Positions 1 to 6,904 of a DNA stretch of 9,492 bases are shown in pieces. Numbering within the stretch: the first letter of the stretch is position 1; each line of letters begins with the position of its first letter. Under the pieces are notes generated by a model. It made no database searches. It was not told where the DNA came from and saw only the letters and a program-made list of their open reading frames with translations. The position numbers and the translations under genes were made by a program. The stretch comes from an uncultured Acidimicrobiaceae bacterium. GTDB taxonomy: Bacteria; Actinomycetota; Acidimicrobiia; Acidimicrobiales; UBA8592. The stretch is from contig CAJWET010000050.1 of assembly GCA_913031515.1 (NCBI GenBank), forward strand, positions 1 to 9,492, written 5' to 3'.

Positions 1-437
1 GTTACTGTCCAAAAACCATCACTGGCCACTGGATCTTCAGAAGTATACGAAACTGCTTCCCCAGTGACGAGGTATTCTTCTTCAGAAAATCCTTCCGGGA
101 GAGGGGCGGCACCCAACGGTTGAAGAATACCTTCACCCAATCCATCAGCGTTAGTCCACTCGTTGGGAAAACGGAACGTCACCACATATTCTTCCACCTG
201 TTCCTCCTTTTCTTCCTGAGGGTCTTCTTCAATCATTTCCGGTGTTTCACTTTCCTGAGGTTCTTGAACAGGCGTGGGTTCTACACTGGGAGTAGGTGTT
301 TCTTCTACAGATTCGTCTGCTGTTACACTGTCCGCCTCTTCTCCAGTATTGGTATTAGAACCACACGCGCTAAAAACAGCCACTGCACATATAGCGCACA
401 CGGACAAGAATCTCGACGAATTTTTCCCCACAACCAT
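1..437 (-). CDS. Putative lipoprotein with acidic spacer and alpha/beta hydrolase-like N-terminus (3' end beyond window)
   Basis: An open frame begins at ATG 437 on the minus strand and runs off the left edge after 145 complete codons. Residues 1-25 form a lipoprotein signal: basic N-terminus (K5, R9), hydrophobic stretch 11-24 and lipobox VFSAC with Cys25. Phe at -3 is a slight departure from the usual Leu. Residues 30-84 are a Glu/Pro/Thr-rich spacer with almost no hydrophobic residues, so the folded part probably stands off the membrane. From about 85 a folded domain starts. The segment GFSEEEYLVTGEAVSYT (116-132) followed by DGFWTV resembles the opening of large alpha/beta hydrolase domain proteins (Abhydrolase_10 type), which would make this a surface esterase or hydrolase. 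That is recognition by eye of a short piece; no catalytic residue lies in the window. No good Shine-Dalgarno precedes the ATG. It diverges from the enzyme and transporter operon and may share its promoter region. The lipoprotein call is fairly sure and the hydrolase call tentative. Confidence 0.7.
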   Translation of the reverse strand, partial: MVVGKNSSRFLSVCAICAVAVFSACGSNTNTGEEADSVTADESVEETPTPSVEPTPVQEPQESETPEMIEEDPQEEKEEQVEEYVVTFRFPNEWTNADGLGEGILQPLGAAPLPEGFSEEEYLVTGEAVSYTSEDPVASDGFWTV

Positions 438-518
438 AGGATAACCACAACAGAATTTCCACGCCGGCTTTTGAACTGCAATTATGGAAGGAGACTTGAA
501 AAGATCTAAGGAGGAACG
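438..518. promoter_or_regulatory. Divergent intergenic region, probable promoter region for both directions
   Basis: These 81 bp separate the start codons of the minus-strand lipoprotein gene and the plus-strand operon, so promoters for both should lie here or overlap the coding ends. On the minus strand CATAAT (486 to 481) is a five-of-six match to a -10 box, with a poor -35 candidate TTAGAT 17 bp upstream; it would give a leader of roughly 35-40 nt before ATG 437. For the plus strand I see no convincing -10/-35 pair, only the strong ribosome-binding site at 509-514. No clear operator palindrome is visible. The assignment rests on gene orientation, and individual boxes are weak. Confidence 0.35.
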
Positions 519-1019
519 ATGCCCTATACCATTGAACAGCTTTCTGACCGCGAGCAAATCCGTGACGCAGCGATGCGCTATTGCCGCGGCGTTGATCGCC
601 TCGACCCTGACCATATGAAATCAGCGTATTGGCCTGAAGCAACCGATGACCATGGAAATTTCACTGGTAACGCCCATGAATTTGTCGATTACTGTATGAA
701 AGCGCACCTGAGATGGAAATGGACGATGCATTCCATCTACAACCACCAGATCGAACTCGACGATGATGGAGTCCATGCAAGAGGAGAAATCTACAACATC
801 TCCCATCTATGTAGGAAAGACACCGGAACTGTTGACACGTGGTATGGAAGGTACCTGGATCTCTACGAGAAACGTGACGGCGAGTGGAAAATCCTAGAAC
901 GAGTCTGCGTTCACCATGGTTCCCAAGTAATCGATGCCTCACCAATGCCAATGCAAACGAATAGATATCGAGGAGGGTCATTCGACCGTCCAGCGAAAGG
1001 TCGTCCAATTGGGCCTTAA
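519..1019 (+). CDS. SnoaL/NTF2-like family protein (LinA-like Asp-His dyad)
   Basis: This 166-residue protein has the length and pattern of the SnoaL_4 branch of the NTF2-like fold: an N-terminal helix pair (about 5-38), then a strand-rich half ending in YEKRDGEWKILERVCVHH, the typical closing strands. These alpha+beta cones carry small dehydratases, isomerases and dehydrochlorinases. Asp26 in the GVDRLD segment and His71 in WTMHS align by eye with the catalytic Asp25/His73 pair of the dehydrochlorinase LinA and of scytalone-dehydratase-like enzymes, so an acid-base lyase or dehydratase is plausible. The substrate is unknown, and many relatives are annotated only by fold. The start is well fixed: AGGAGG at 509-514 lies 4 nt before ATG 519. 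It is the first gene of the plus-strand run, 49 bp ahead of a crotonase homologue, which suggests a shared catabolic role. The basic, Gly/Pro-rich tail (about 148-166) is probably disordered. No signal peptide is seen, so it is cytoplasmic. Confidence 0.85.
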   Translation: MPYTIEQLSDREQIRDAAMRYCRGVDRLDPDHMKSAYWPEATDDHGNFTGNAHEFVDYCMKAHLRWKWTMHSIYNHQIELDDDGVHARGEIYNISHLCRKDTGTVDTWYGRYLDLYEKRDGEWKILERVCVHHGSQVIDASPMPMQTNRYRGGSFDRPAKGRPIGP

Positions 1020-1068
1020 CTTGTGAGTCCACTAGGTGTCCAAGCCTTCTCTGTGACAACATAGGCGA

Positions 1069-1836
1069 ATGGTATTTGAAACGCTCACGGTGACGATTGA
1101 GGACGGCATTGGGAAATTAACTCTCAATCAACCTCAAAAACTCAACCCGTTAGGTACGAACACACTTCAAGAGATAGCAGAAGCGACTGAATGGTTCGAT
1201 CAGCAGAACGCATCTGTTGTGATCATTAGCGGTGAAGGTCGGGCTTTTTCCGCAGGGTTTGACCTTCGAGAATTTGCTAGCGGAAATCAAGAGGGTAGAA
1301 ATGGAGCTGCACTCGGTAAGCAAATGGCTGACTCAATAGAGAATATGAAAGCAGTCGCAATCGCCGCAGTCCACGGTCATTGTGTCGGAGGGGGAGTTGT
1401 CCTTGCCGGAGCCTGCGATTTGAGAATCGCCGCAACAAACACAATATTTTCTATTCCTGAAGTAGATCTCGGGATTCCGCTTGCATGGGGAGGAATTCCA
1501 CGTCTGGTTCGTGAAATAGGTCCAGCCATGACAAGAGAACTAGTTATGACCTGCAGACCTTTCAGCGCCGAAGAAGCCAAGTCAATAGGGTTCGTCAATC
1601 GCGTTGTCGACCAAGAAGAATTGGAACAAGAATCAATCGACATGGCTTCATCTATAAAACAGCGCCCCCAGGCTGTCATCCAAACAACCAAACGACAGGT
1701 CCAGAGCGCAGCGGAGGATCTTGCATCCACTCAAAACGAATGGATCGGGGAGGTTCTAATAACTGCAGCGGGACAAGACAAGGAAGCAAAAGAATCCGCG
1801 CAGAAGTACCTCAAAGGGAAGAACGAAAACAAGTAA
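1069..1836 (+). CDS. Enoyl-CoA hydratase/isomerase (crotonase) family protein
   Basis: A full-length 255-residue crotonase-fold protein that should act on an acyl-CoA thioester in the cytoplasm. The oxyanion-hole segments are present: GRAFSAGFD (57-65) and HGHCVGGG (102-109), followed by CDLRIA (116-121) and the PEVDLG motif with Glu131. Classical enoyl-CoA hydratases use two glutamates, rat Glu144 in GGGCEL and Glu164 in PEILLG. Here Glu131 keeps the second, but the first is replaced by Val111 (GGGVVL). A single acidic residue is more typical of enoyl-CoA isomerases and other crotonase-fold activities, so simple hydration is doubtful. The family is sure; the reaction is not. The start has only a weak upstream AGG (about 1060-1065). 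It lies between the SnoaL-like gene and the Liv permease fusion, probably in one operon, which suggests that the imported compound is processed as a CoA ester. Confidence 0.93.
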   Translation: MVFETLTVTIEDGIGKLTLNQPQKLNPLGTNTLQEIAEATEWFDQQNASVVIISGEGRAFSAGFDLREFASGNQEGRNGAALGKQMADSIENMKAVAIAAVHGHCVGGGVVLAGACDLRIAATNTIFSIPEVDLGIPLAWGGIPRLVREIGPAMTRELVMTCRPFSAEEAKSIGFVNRVVDQEELEQESIDMASSIKQRPQAVIQTTKRQVQSAAEDLASTQNEWIGEVLITAAGQDKEAKESAQKYLKGKNENK

Positions 1837-1890
1837 GTGAAACGGCTTCTTCGTAGTTACTTAAGTCCCAAAACCAGAAACCATGATCTC

Positions 1891-1903
1891 AGGAAGGGGG
1901 GGG
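1891..1903 (+). promoter_or_regulatory. Ribosome-binding site of the permease fusion, containing an eight-G tract
   Basis: AGGAA is followed by eight consecutive G (1896-1903), ending one base before ATG 1905. The AGGA part and the G tract can both pair with the pyrimidine-rich end of 16S rRNA. Because the tract sits between the AGGA core and the start codon, a change in its length would alter Shine-Dalgarno spacing and could tune translation. Homopolymers of this length are also prone to read errors, so the exact count needs confirmation. Confidence 0.6.
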
Positions 1904-1904
1904 A

Positions 1905-3986
1905 ATGAAAGACGAACAGACTAAAAGCGCTCATACTACCGATATTTTCTCATGGTGGATTCCCCCAGCCATCCTTCTTGCTATCCAACAAATTTTTTGG
2001 AGAACCCCCTATGGAGCTGTCCTTCAGGGCATCATTCTTGGCCTGCTGACAAGCCTTGTTGCCATCGGTATCGTCCTCATCTACCGATCAAACCGGGTCC
2101 TAAATTTCGCGCAAGCAGAACTAGGGCTTCTCCCAACTGTCCTCAGCGTCATGCTCATCGTAGAATCCGGATTCCCATATCTCGCAGCTTTCGCTATAGG
2201 CCTCGTGGGAGCGGCACTTCTCGGGGTCAGTTCAGAATTTCTCGTCATTCGAAGATTTTCGAGAAGTCCACGGTTGGTCTTGACTGTCGCAACATTAGGC
2301 CTAGCCCAAGTGCTGGTGTTGTGGGCGTTGCTTATGCCGGAATGGTGGGGAAGCGGAGTGACCTCCCAACGTATCGATTCTCCACTAAGTATCCAATTTG
2401 ATTTTGATAAATTCCGCTTTAACGACAACCACATTATCGTTATTATTGCCGTCCCACTCGTGCTTCTTGCCGTAGGTGCAATACTCCACCGCACACGCCT
2501 CGGCACAGGTATTAGGGCGGTAGCGGAAGACTTTGACCGATCCGGCATGCTTGGTATACCGGTGTTCCGCTTACAAAGCTTCGTGTGGGGCCTTGCCTCC
2601 GTGCTGGCATTCTTAGCCCTTTTCCTACGGTCCAGCATTTTTGGTCTGCCGGTAGGCGGCCAACTAGGTGTCTTGTTTTTCCTCCGTGCATTGACCGCTG
2701 CAGTAGTGGGGAAATTGACGGACTTAAAGACAGTCATGGCGACATCGCTGGTACTCGGGATCCTCCAACAGGGGATCGTATGGAACACAGATAGTCCAAT
2801 GCGCGGAACCGCTTTGATGGCGGCAATGTGCGCGGCCGTTATTCTTCTCGCATTGGTCGCACGACCTCAGACGTATTCACGATTCGCTAACCTCAGCGAA
2901 GCCATTTCGATGGGAGAAATCCGCCCCATTCCCCCTGAGCTGAGGAACAGACTAGAGGTTCAAGCAACGAAGTACTTTCTGGGGGTTATTAGTCTTGTTC
3001 TCCTCACCGCCATTCCATACTGGTTCGGGACGGTGAATATTCTGAGATTCTCCGCCTTATTCATTTTTACCATCCTCTTATTGTCGCTCGTGGTGCTTAC
3101 CGGATGGGCAGGGCAGATATCACTGGGCCAAATGGCATTTTTCGCTGTTGGGGCAGTCACTGCTGGGAAAATGATCATTGAGTGGAATCTGGATCTAATC
3201 CCAGCGATCCTTCTATCGGGAATTGTCGGGATGGGACTAGCGTTAGTTGTTGGCTTACCCGCATTACGTATTCGAGGTCTCTATTTAGCGGTAACAACGT
3301 TAGCGTTTGAACTCGCAATGCTTAATTATTTCCTAAATAGAAGGTTCTTTGATTGGGTTCCATCACCTTCAGATCGTGTACTTCGTTTACCCATCTTCGG
3401 CCATATCGGCTATTCCTCAAGTAGAGGAGTGTACTTTGTTAGCGCCGTTGCTCTCATCGTTGCAGTTGCAGCGGTCAGAGGCTTACGAAACAGCCGGACC
3501 GGAAGGGTTCTGCTCGCCCTCCGCGATAATGAACAAGGTGTGTCCGCATACGGGGTAAGTGTCGTTAGAGCGAAATTGATGGCATTCGGGATAGCCGGCT
3601 TTCTCGCTGGTTGCAGCGGAGCCCTCTTTGTCGTCCACCAGCAGTCCTACTCCGTCACCGGGCGAGGCCAGCTATCGATCAGAGTCTTTATATCCGCCAT
3701 AATCGGAGGCATAGGATCGGCGCTAGGTGCTTTCCTCGGCTCGTTGTTCCTATGGGGAACCATATGGTGGCTCCGCGGCAACTGGTTTTTTTTCGCAACA
3801 GGATTCGGGATCCTCACCATTCTGTTGATCGCCCCCGGAGGACTGAGCTCTTTCCTCTACCGTTTCCGAGATTGGATTTTGAGACAATTCGCCATTCGTA
3901 AAAACATTAACGTCCCAAGCCTGATAGCTGACGATCAGATCCCCGATGCAAACCGGAAAGATGATAAGGAACCCTATGAAGTCTAA
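1905..3986 (+). CDS. Branched-chain amino acid-type ABC transporter permease, LivH-LivM fusion
   Basis: One 693-residue chain carries both transmembrane subunits of a HAAT/Liv-type ABC importer, normally two proteins of about 300-350 residues each. The LivH half (about 35-320) shows the family opening LIYRSNRVLNFAQAELG (58-74) and the cytoplasmic coupling segment GIRAVAEDFDRSGMLGIPV (202-220). A linker of about 30 polar residues (320-352) leads to the LivM half (about 355-655), with LTGWAGQISLGQMAFFAVGA (398-417) and the second coupling segment GRVLLALRDNEQGVSAYG (533-550). Many strongly hydrophobic helices confirm an integral membrane protein. The two halves would form the substrate path alone, with the coupling segments docking the two ATPase domains encoded next. 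The 40-residue hydrophilic C-tail overlaps the next reading frame. The start follows the G-rich ribosome-binding site at 1891-1903. A T8 run (3786-3793, in FFF codons) lies near the end of the LivM half. Substrate specificity cannot be told; this family carries amino acids, amides, urea and carboxylates. Confidence 0.95.
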   Translation: MKDEQTKSAHTTDIFSWWIPPAILLAIQQIFWRTPYGAVLQGIILGLLTSLVAIGIVLIYRSNRVLNFAQAELGLLPTVLSVMLIVESGFPYLAAFAIGLVGAALLGVSSEFLVIRRFSRSPRLVLTVATLGLAQVLVLWALLMPEWWGSGVTSQRIDSPLSIQFDFDKFRFNDNHIIVIIAVPLVLLAVGAILHRTRLGTGIRAVAEDFDRSGMLGIPVFRLQSFVWGLASVLAFLALFLRSSIFGLPVGGQLGVLFFLRALTAAVVGKLTDLKTVMATSLVLGILQQGIVWNTDSPMRGTALMAAMCAAVILLALVARPQTYSRFANLSEAISMGEIRPIPPELRNRLEVQATKYFLGVISLVLLTAIPYWFGTVNILRFSALFIFTILLLSLVVLTGWAGQISLGQMAFFAVGAVTAGKMIIEWNLDLIPAILLSGIVGMGLALVVGLPALRIRGLYLAVTTLAFELAMLNYFLNRRFFDWVPSPSDRVLRLPIFGHIGYSSSRGVYFVSAVALIVAVAAVRGLRNSRTGRVLLALRDNEQGVSAYGVSVVRAKLMAFGIAGFLAGCSGALFVVHQQSYSVTGRGQLSIRVFISAIIGGIGSALGAFLGSLFLWGTIWWLRGNWFFFATGFGILTILLIAPGGLSSFLYRFRDWILRQFAIRKNINVPSLIADDQIPDANRKDDKEPYEV
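3966..3970 (+). promoter_or_regulatory. Ribosome-binding site that favours ATG 3976 for the MFS-ATPase fusion
   Basis: AAGGA ends five bases before ATG 3976, which is a normal spacing. The in-frame ATG at 3946 and ATG at 3961 lack a comparable site. The motif lies inside the 3' end of the permease gene, so translation is probably coupled. Confidence 0.6.
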
Positions 3987-6846
3987 GTTCACACGCGTGG
4001 TGGGATCCGGCCCGGTATACCCGATCCTTATATTGTTTGGGCTCAACGCGGTCGATGAGCTTGATCGAACCGCGTTCGCGATACTCGCCCCAGAGATACG
4101 AGATGAATTTGGACTAGGTTTTCAGGGACTGTTGACACTTGCAGGCGTGGTCATCGCTTTCGCTTTGGCCTTACAAGTCCCCATCGCAGGGTTAGCGGAC
4201 AAGATGAATAGAGTTCATCTAGCGATCATTGGTGCTATAGCATGGGCTGTCTTTTCCTTCATGACCGGTTTAGCGACGTCAATAATTTTCCTCGGATTTA
4301 TGAGGTCTGGTTCCGCGATAGGAAAGGGCGTTATCGACCCGACCCATAATTCTTTGTTGGCCGACTGGTACGAACCTAATCAGAGGCCAGCTGCCTATTC
4401 TTTCCATCGCGCCGGGAATTCAGTCGGGATCATCTTCGGGGCGCTCTTCGCTGGACTCTTAGGGTTCTACTTCGGTTGGAGGGTCCCGTTCTTCATTTTC
4501 GCCATACCCACCGTGGTACTGGCGTTTCTTGCTTTGCGGTTGAAAGAACCAGTCCGAGGACGATTTGAACGTGAAGCAGCAGGAGCGGACGAAGAGGCAG
4601 CGTTACTTGCAGAAGAACCTCCGTCAATGACAGAAGCTTGGCGTCTTTGTTGGAAAGTGGAAACACTTCGACGGATATTTATGGCTATGCCCTTCCTCGC
4701 CATCTCGATCATTGGGTTTGGAGTCTTAGCATCATTGTTCTACGAAGATGTTTTCGGCCTTGACGAACGTGCACGCGGATTCATCGCAGCAGGAGTTGAA
4801 CCAGCACAGCTCCTCGGTCTCATGATCGGTGCTGGAGTCGGGGTGAAACTAGTCTCTCGTGATCCAGCGCTAATTCTGCGCCTTCTCGCTGTCGCAGCAT
4901 TTGTAGGATCGATATTTGTTGTCGGATTTGCCTTATCTCCAGCAGTGTGGATGGCGGTAGGTTTCAGCGCCCTCATTACCTTCTGCTTCGCTATTCTTGG
5001 CCCCGGCCTCATTGCGGCTCTTTCGCTAGCGATCCCTCCTCGCGCCCGATCCATGGGATTTAGCATGGGGGCACTCTGGGCCCTCCCAGGACTCTTCGCC
5101 TTGCCGCTCGTGGGTTGGGTTGGTGATAAATGGGGAATCCGTGTGGGGATGCTAGTCATGACACCAATTCTTCTGGCCGGAATGTTTCTCATCAGCTCAG
5201 CCGCAGCGGGTATCACCAGAGATATTGAACAGGTTCGGGCTTCAGCAAGAGCACGCAGCGAAGCAGCACTTGCGCGTAAAAAAGGTGAAGCGAAGCTTCT
5301 CCTCACGAGGGACGTACAAGTGAGTTATGACAAAGTCCAAGTTCTTTTCGGAATTGATATTGATGTCGGGGCAGGGGAAATCGTTGCACTTCTCGGTACT
5401 AATGGGGCAGGAAAATCAACGCTTTTGAAAGCAATTTCAGGAGTCACTGAAGCTGACCGAGGAGCGATAGTTCTTGATGGACGGGATATAACTCACGCAC
5501 CTCCAAACGAAATAGCAGCCTTAGGTATAGCGCAACTGCCAGGCGGACATGCGATCTTTCCGAGCCTTACCGTTAAGGAAAACATTGAAGCATCTCAGTG
5601 GCTTAAGAACGAAGAGAAAAAAGCTGAGATTATCGAGATCGAGGAATCGTTACGGCTCTTCCCAGAAATCCGAGAGCGCTGGAACGAACCTGCAGCCAAT
5701 CTATCTGGCGGGCAACAGCAAATGCTTGGTCTAGCAATGGCTCTCCACAGTGCACCAAAGGTATTAATGATCGATGAGTTGTCGCTCGGATTAGCGCCGG
5801 CCGTTATAGAACGGATCCTTCCAGTCGTCAAACAGATAGCGGCGAATGGAGCAGCTGTCATTATTGTTGAACAATCCGTCAATCTTGCCTTAACGATCGC
5901 CGAACGGGCTTACTTTATGGAAAAAGGGCAAATCCGGTTCAGCGGTTCCACGAAAGACCTCCTTGAACGACCAGACTTACTCCGATCTGTTTTCCTAAGC
6001 CAAGTGGAAACTGCCCCGATACGTGCAGCAGTGACATCAGGGCCAACTGGTAGAACCGCGCTCCAAGCAGATGCGCTGACTCGCCGGTTTGGAGGGATAC
6101 AGGCAGTAGCTTCGGTCTCTTTTGAAGTCGAAGAAAGAGAGATCGTTGGAATCATGGGGCCAAATGGAGCTGGAAAAACGACACTATTTGACCTTTTGAG
6201 TGGATTCGTTCCTGTCGATAGTGGAACAGTGCACTTAGCGGGCCGTGACATAACCGCTTCCACCCCTTCGGAACGGGCACGCTACGGGCTTGGGCGGTCC
6301 TTTCAAGATGCCAGGCTCTTCCCTTCTCTCACAGTTGCAGAAACGATCGCTGTTGCCCTTGAACGCTTCACCGTAGCCCGCGACCCCATCTCTGCAGCCC
6401 TCTACTTACCGCGTTCTTATGAAAGTGAAAAACGCGTCAACAGGCAGGTGTCAGAACTCATTGACGTGATGGGATTGGGTGCATATGAGAACAAATTCGT
6501 CGGTGAACTTTCCACCGGAACCCGCCGAATGGTGGACCTCGCATGTGTCATCGCTCATCGACCTCTGGTTGTCCTACTAGATGAACCGTCAAGTGGTATA
6601 GCTCAAAAAGAAGCAGAAGAACTTATTCCTGTCCTTCGTCGGATCCGAGAAGAAATGGGCTCCTCATTAGTGGTGATAGAGCATGACATCGGCCTCCTCT
6701 CGGAGATATCTGACCGATTTATAGCCTTAGATCAAGGGTTTGTTGTCGCTCGTGGAACACCTGAAGAAGCCCTCAACGATCCTCTCGTCATTTCTTCCTA
6801 TCTGGGGACTTCAAAAGCGACAATTCAACGAAGCGGAGAGATCTAG
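3976..6846 (+). CDS. MFS transporter fused to LivF-like and LivG-like ABC ATPase domains
   Basis: A 956-residue three-part protein (966 if ATG 3946 is used; 3976 is preferred for its AAGGA). Residues about 13-412 form a 12-helix major facilitator: an Asp-Arg pair in helix 1 (D30/R31), motif A GLADKMNRV after helix 2 (72-80) and a central acidic loop near 190-225. A charged, probably helical linker (413-440) leads to NBD1 (about 441-680), which is LivF-like: Walker A GTNGAGKST (474-482), LSGGQ (576-580), Walker B with D600/E601 and the LivF-style Gln (VEQS, Q633) in place of the switch His. NBD2 (about 692-950) is LivG-like: Walker A GPNGAGKTT (728-736), Q-loop Q777, an altered signature LSTGT (845-849), D869/E870 and switch H903. 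The order LivF then LivG is the reverse of the common gene order. The ATPases should power the LivH-LivM fusion just upstream (11-bp overlap). The MFS part may be a second transporter or a docking partner. No frameshift separates the domains. The domain calls are sure; the combined mechanism is inference. Confidence 0.93.
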   Translation: MKSKFTRVVGSGPVYPILILFGLNAVDELDRTAFAILAPEIRDEFGLGFQGLLTLAGVVIAFALALQVPIAGLADKMNRVHLAIIGAIAWAVFSFMTGLATSIIFLGFMRSGSAIGKGVIDPTHNSLLADWYEPNQRPAAYSFHRAGNSVGIIFGALFAGLLGFYFGWRVPFFIFAIPTVVLAFLALRLKEPVRGRFEREAAGADEEAALLAEEPPSMTEAWRLCWKVETLRRIFMAMPFLAISIIGFGVLASLFYEDVFGLDERARGFIAAGVEPAQLLGLMIGAGVGVKLVSRDPALILRLLAVAAFVGSIFVVGFALSPAVWMAVGFSALITFCFAILGPGLIAALSLAIPPRARSMGFSMGALWALPGLFALPLVGWVGDKWGIRVGMLVMTPILLAGMFLISSAAAGITRDIEQVRASARARSEAALARKKGEAKLLLTRDVQVSYDKVQVLFGIDIDVGAGEIVALLGTNGAGKSTLLKAISGVTEADRGAIVLDGRDITHAPPNEIAALGIAQLPGGHAIFPSLTVKENIEASQWLKNEEKKAEIIEIEESLRLFPEIRERWNEPAANLSGGQQQMLGLAMALHSAPKVLMIDELSLGLAPAVIERILPVVKQIAANGAAVIIVEQSVNLALTIAERAYFMEKGQIRFSGSTKDLLERPDLLRSVFLSQVETAPIRAAVTSGPTGRTALQADALTRRFGGIQAVASVSFEVEEREIVGIMGPNGAGKTTLFDLLSGFVPVDSGTVHLAGRDITASTPSERARYGLGRSFQDARLFPSLTVAETIAVALERFTVARDPISAALYLPRSYESEKRVNRQVSELIDVMGLGAYENKFVGELSTGTRRMVDLACVIAHRPLVVLLDEPSSGIAQKEAEELIPVLRRIREEMGSSLVVIEHDIGLLSEISDRFIALDQGFVVARGTPEEALNDPLVISSYLGTSKATIQRSGEI

Positions 6847-6894
6847 TTTGCTTAGGGCTGAAAGCGTACTAATCTCCTACTGGTAGAACAATGT

Positions 6895-6899
6895 GGGGG
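6895..6899 (+). promoter_or_regulatory. G-rich ribosome-binding site favouring ATG 6905 for the binding protein
   Basis: GGGGG ends five bases before ATG 6905 and resembles the G-rich site ahead of the permease gene. The alternative GTG 6893, four codons upstream in frame, has no recognisable Shine-Dalgarno, so ATG 6905 is the better start. Confidence 0.5.
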
Positions 6900-6904
6900 T
6901 AGCT

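Noticed and set aside
120..509. Plus-strand open frame of 129 codons at the left end
   Set aside because: It lies over the minus-strand lipoprotein gene, its product is an implausible Phe/Arg-rich string, and it has no ribosome-binding site. It is the antisense shadow of the Glu-rich spacer.
1831..1862. Inverted repeat AAGTAA / TTACTT after the crotonase stop, a possible terminator
   Set aside because: The 6-bp stem is AT-rich with a 20-nt loop and only a weak inner GAA/TTC pairing, and no T run follows. It is too weak for an intrinsic terminator, so the operon is treated as continuous.
2081..2788. Minus-strand open frame of 235 codons within the permease gene
   Set aside because: It is opposite clear LivH coding sequence. 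The product is rich in Arg, Ser, Thr and Pro with no recognisable domain, as expected from an antisense reading.
3946..3975. Upstream start codons for the MFS-ATPase fusion (ATG 3946, ATG 3961)
   Set aside because: They add only a short polar extension and deepen the overlap with the permease gene, and neither has a ribosome-binding site as good as AAGGA ahead of ATG 3976. They are not excluded.
4740..5306. Minus-strand open frame of 188 codons within the MFS region
   Set aside because: It is the antisense shadow of the MFS helices, with Arg/Ala/Pro-rich composition, no start context and no domain.
6848..6875. Possible promoter ahead of the binding-protein gene: TTGCTT, 16 bp, TAATCT
   Set aside because: Only three positions of each box match the consensus, and such pairs are expected by chance. 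An extra promoter for a binding protein would make biological sense but is not supported here.
6847..6904. CTACTGGTAG palindrome (about 6877-6886) upstream of the binding-protein gene
   Set aside because: A four-base stem with a two-base loop is too short to support an operator or hairpin.
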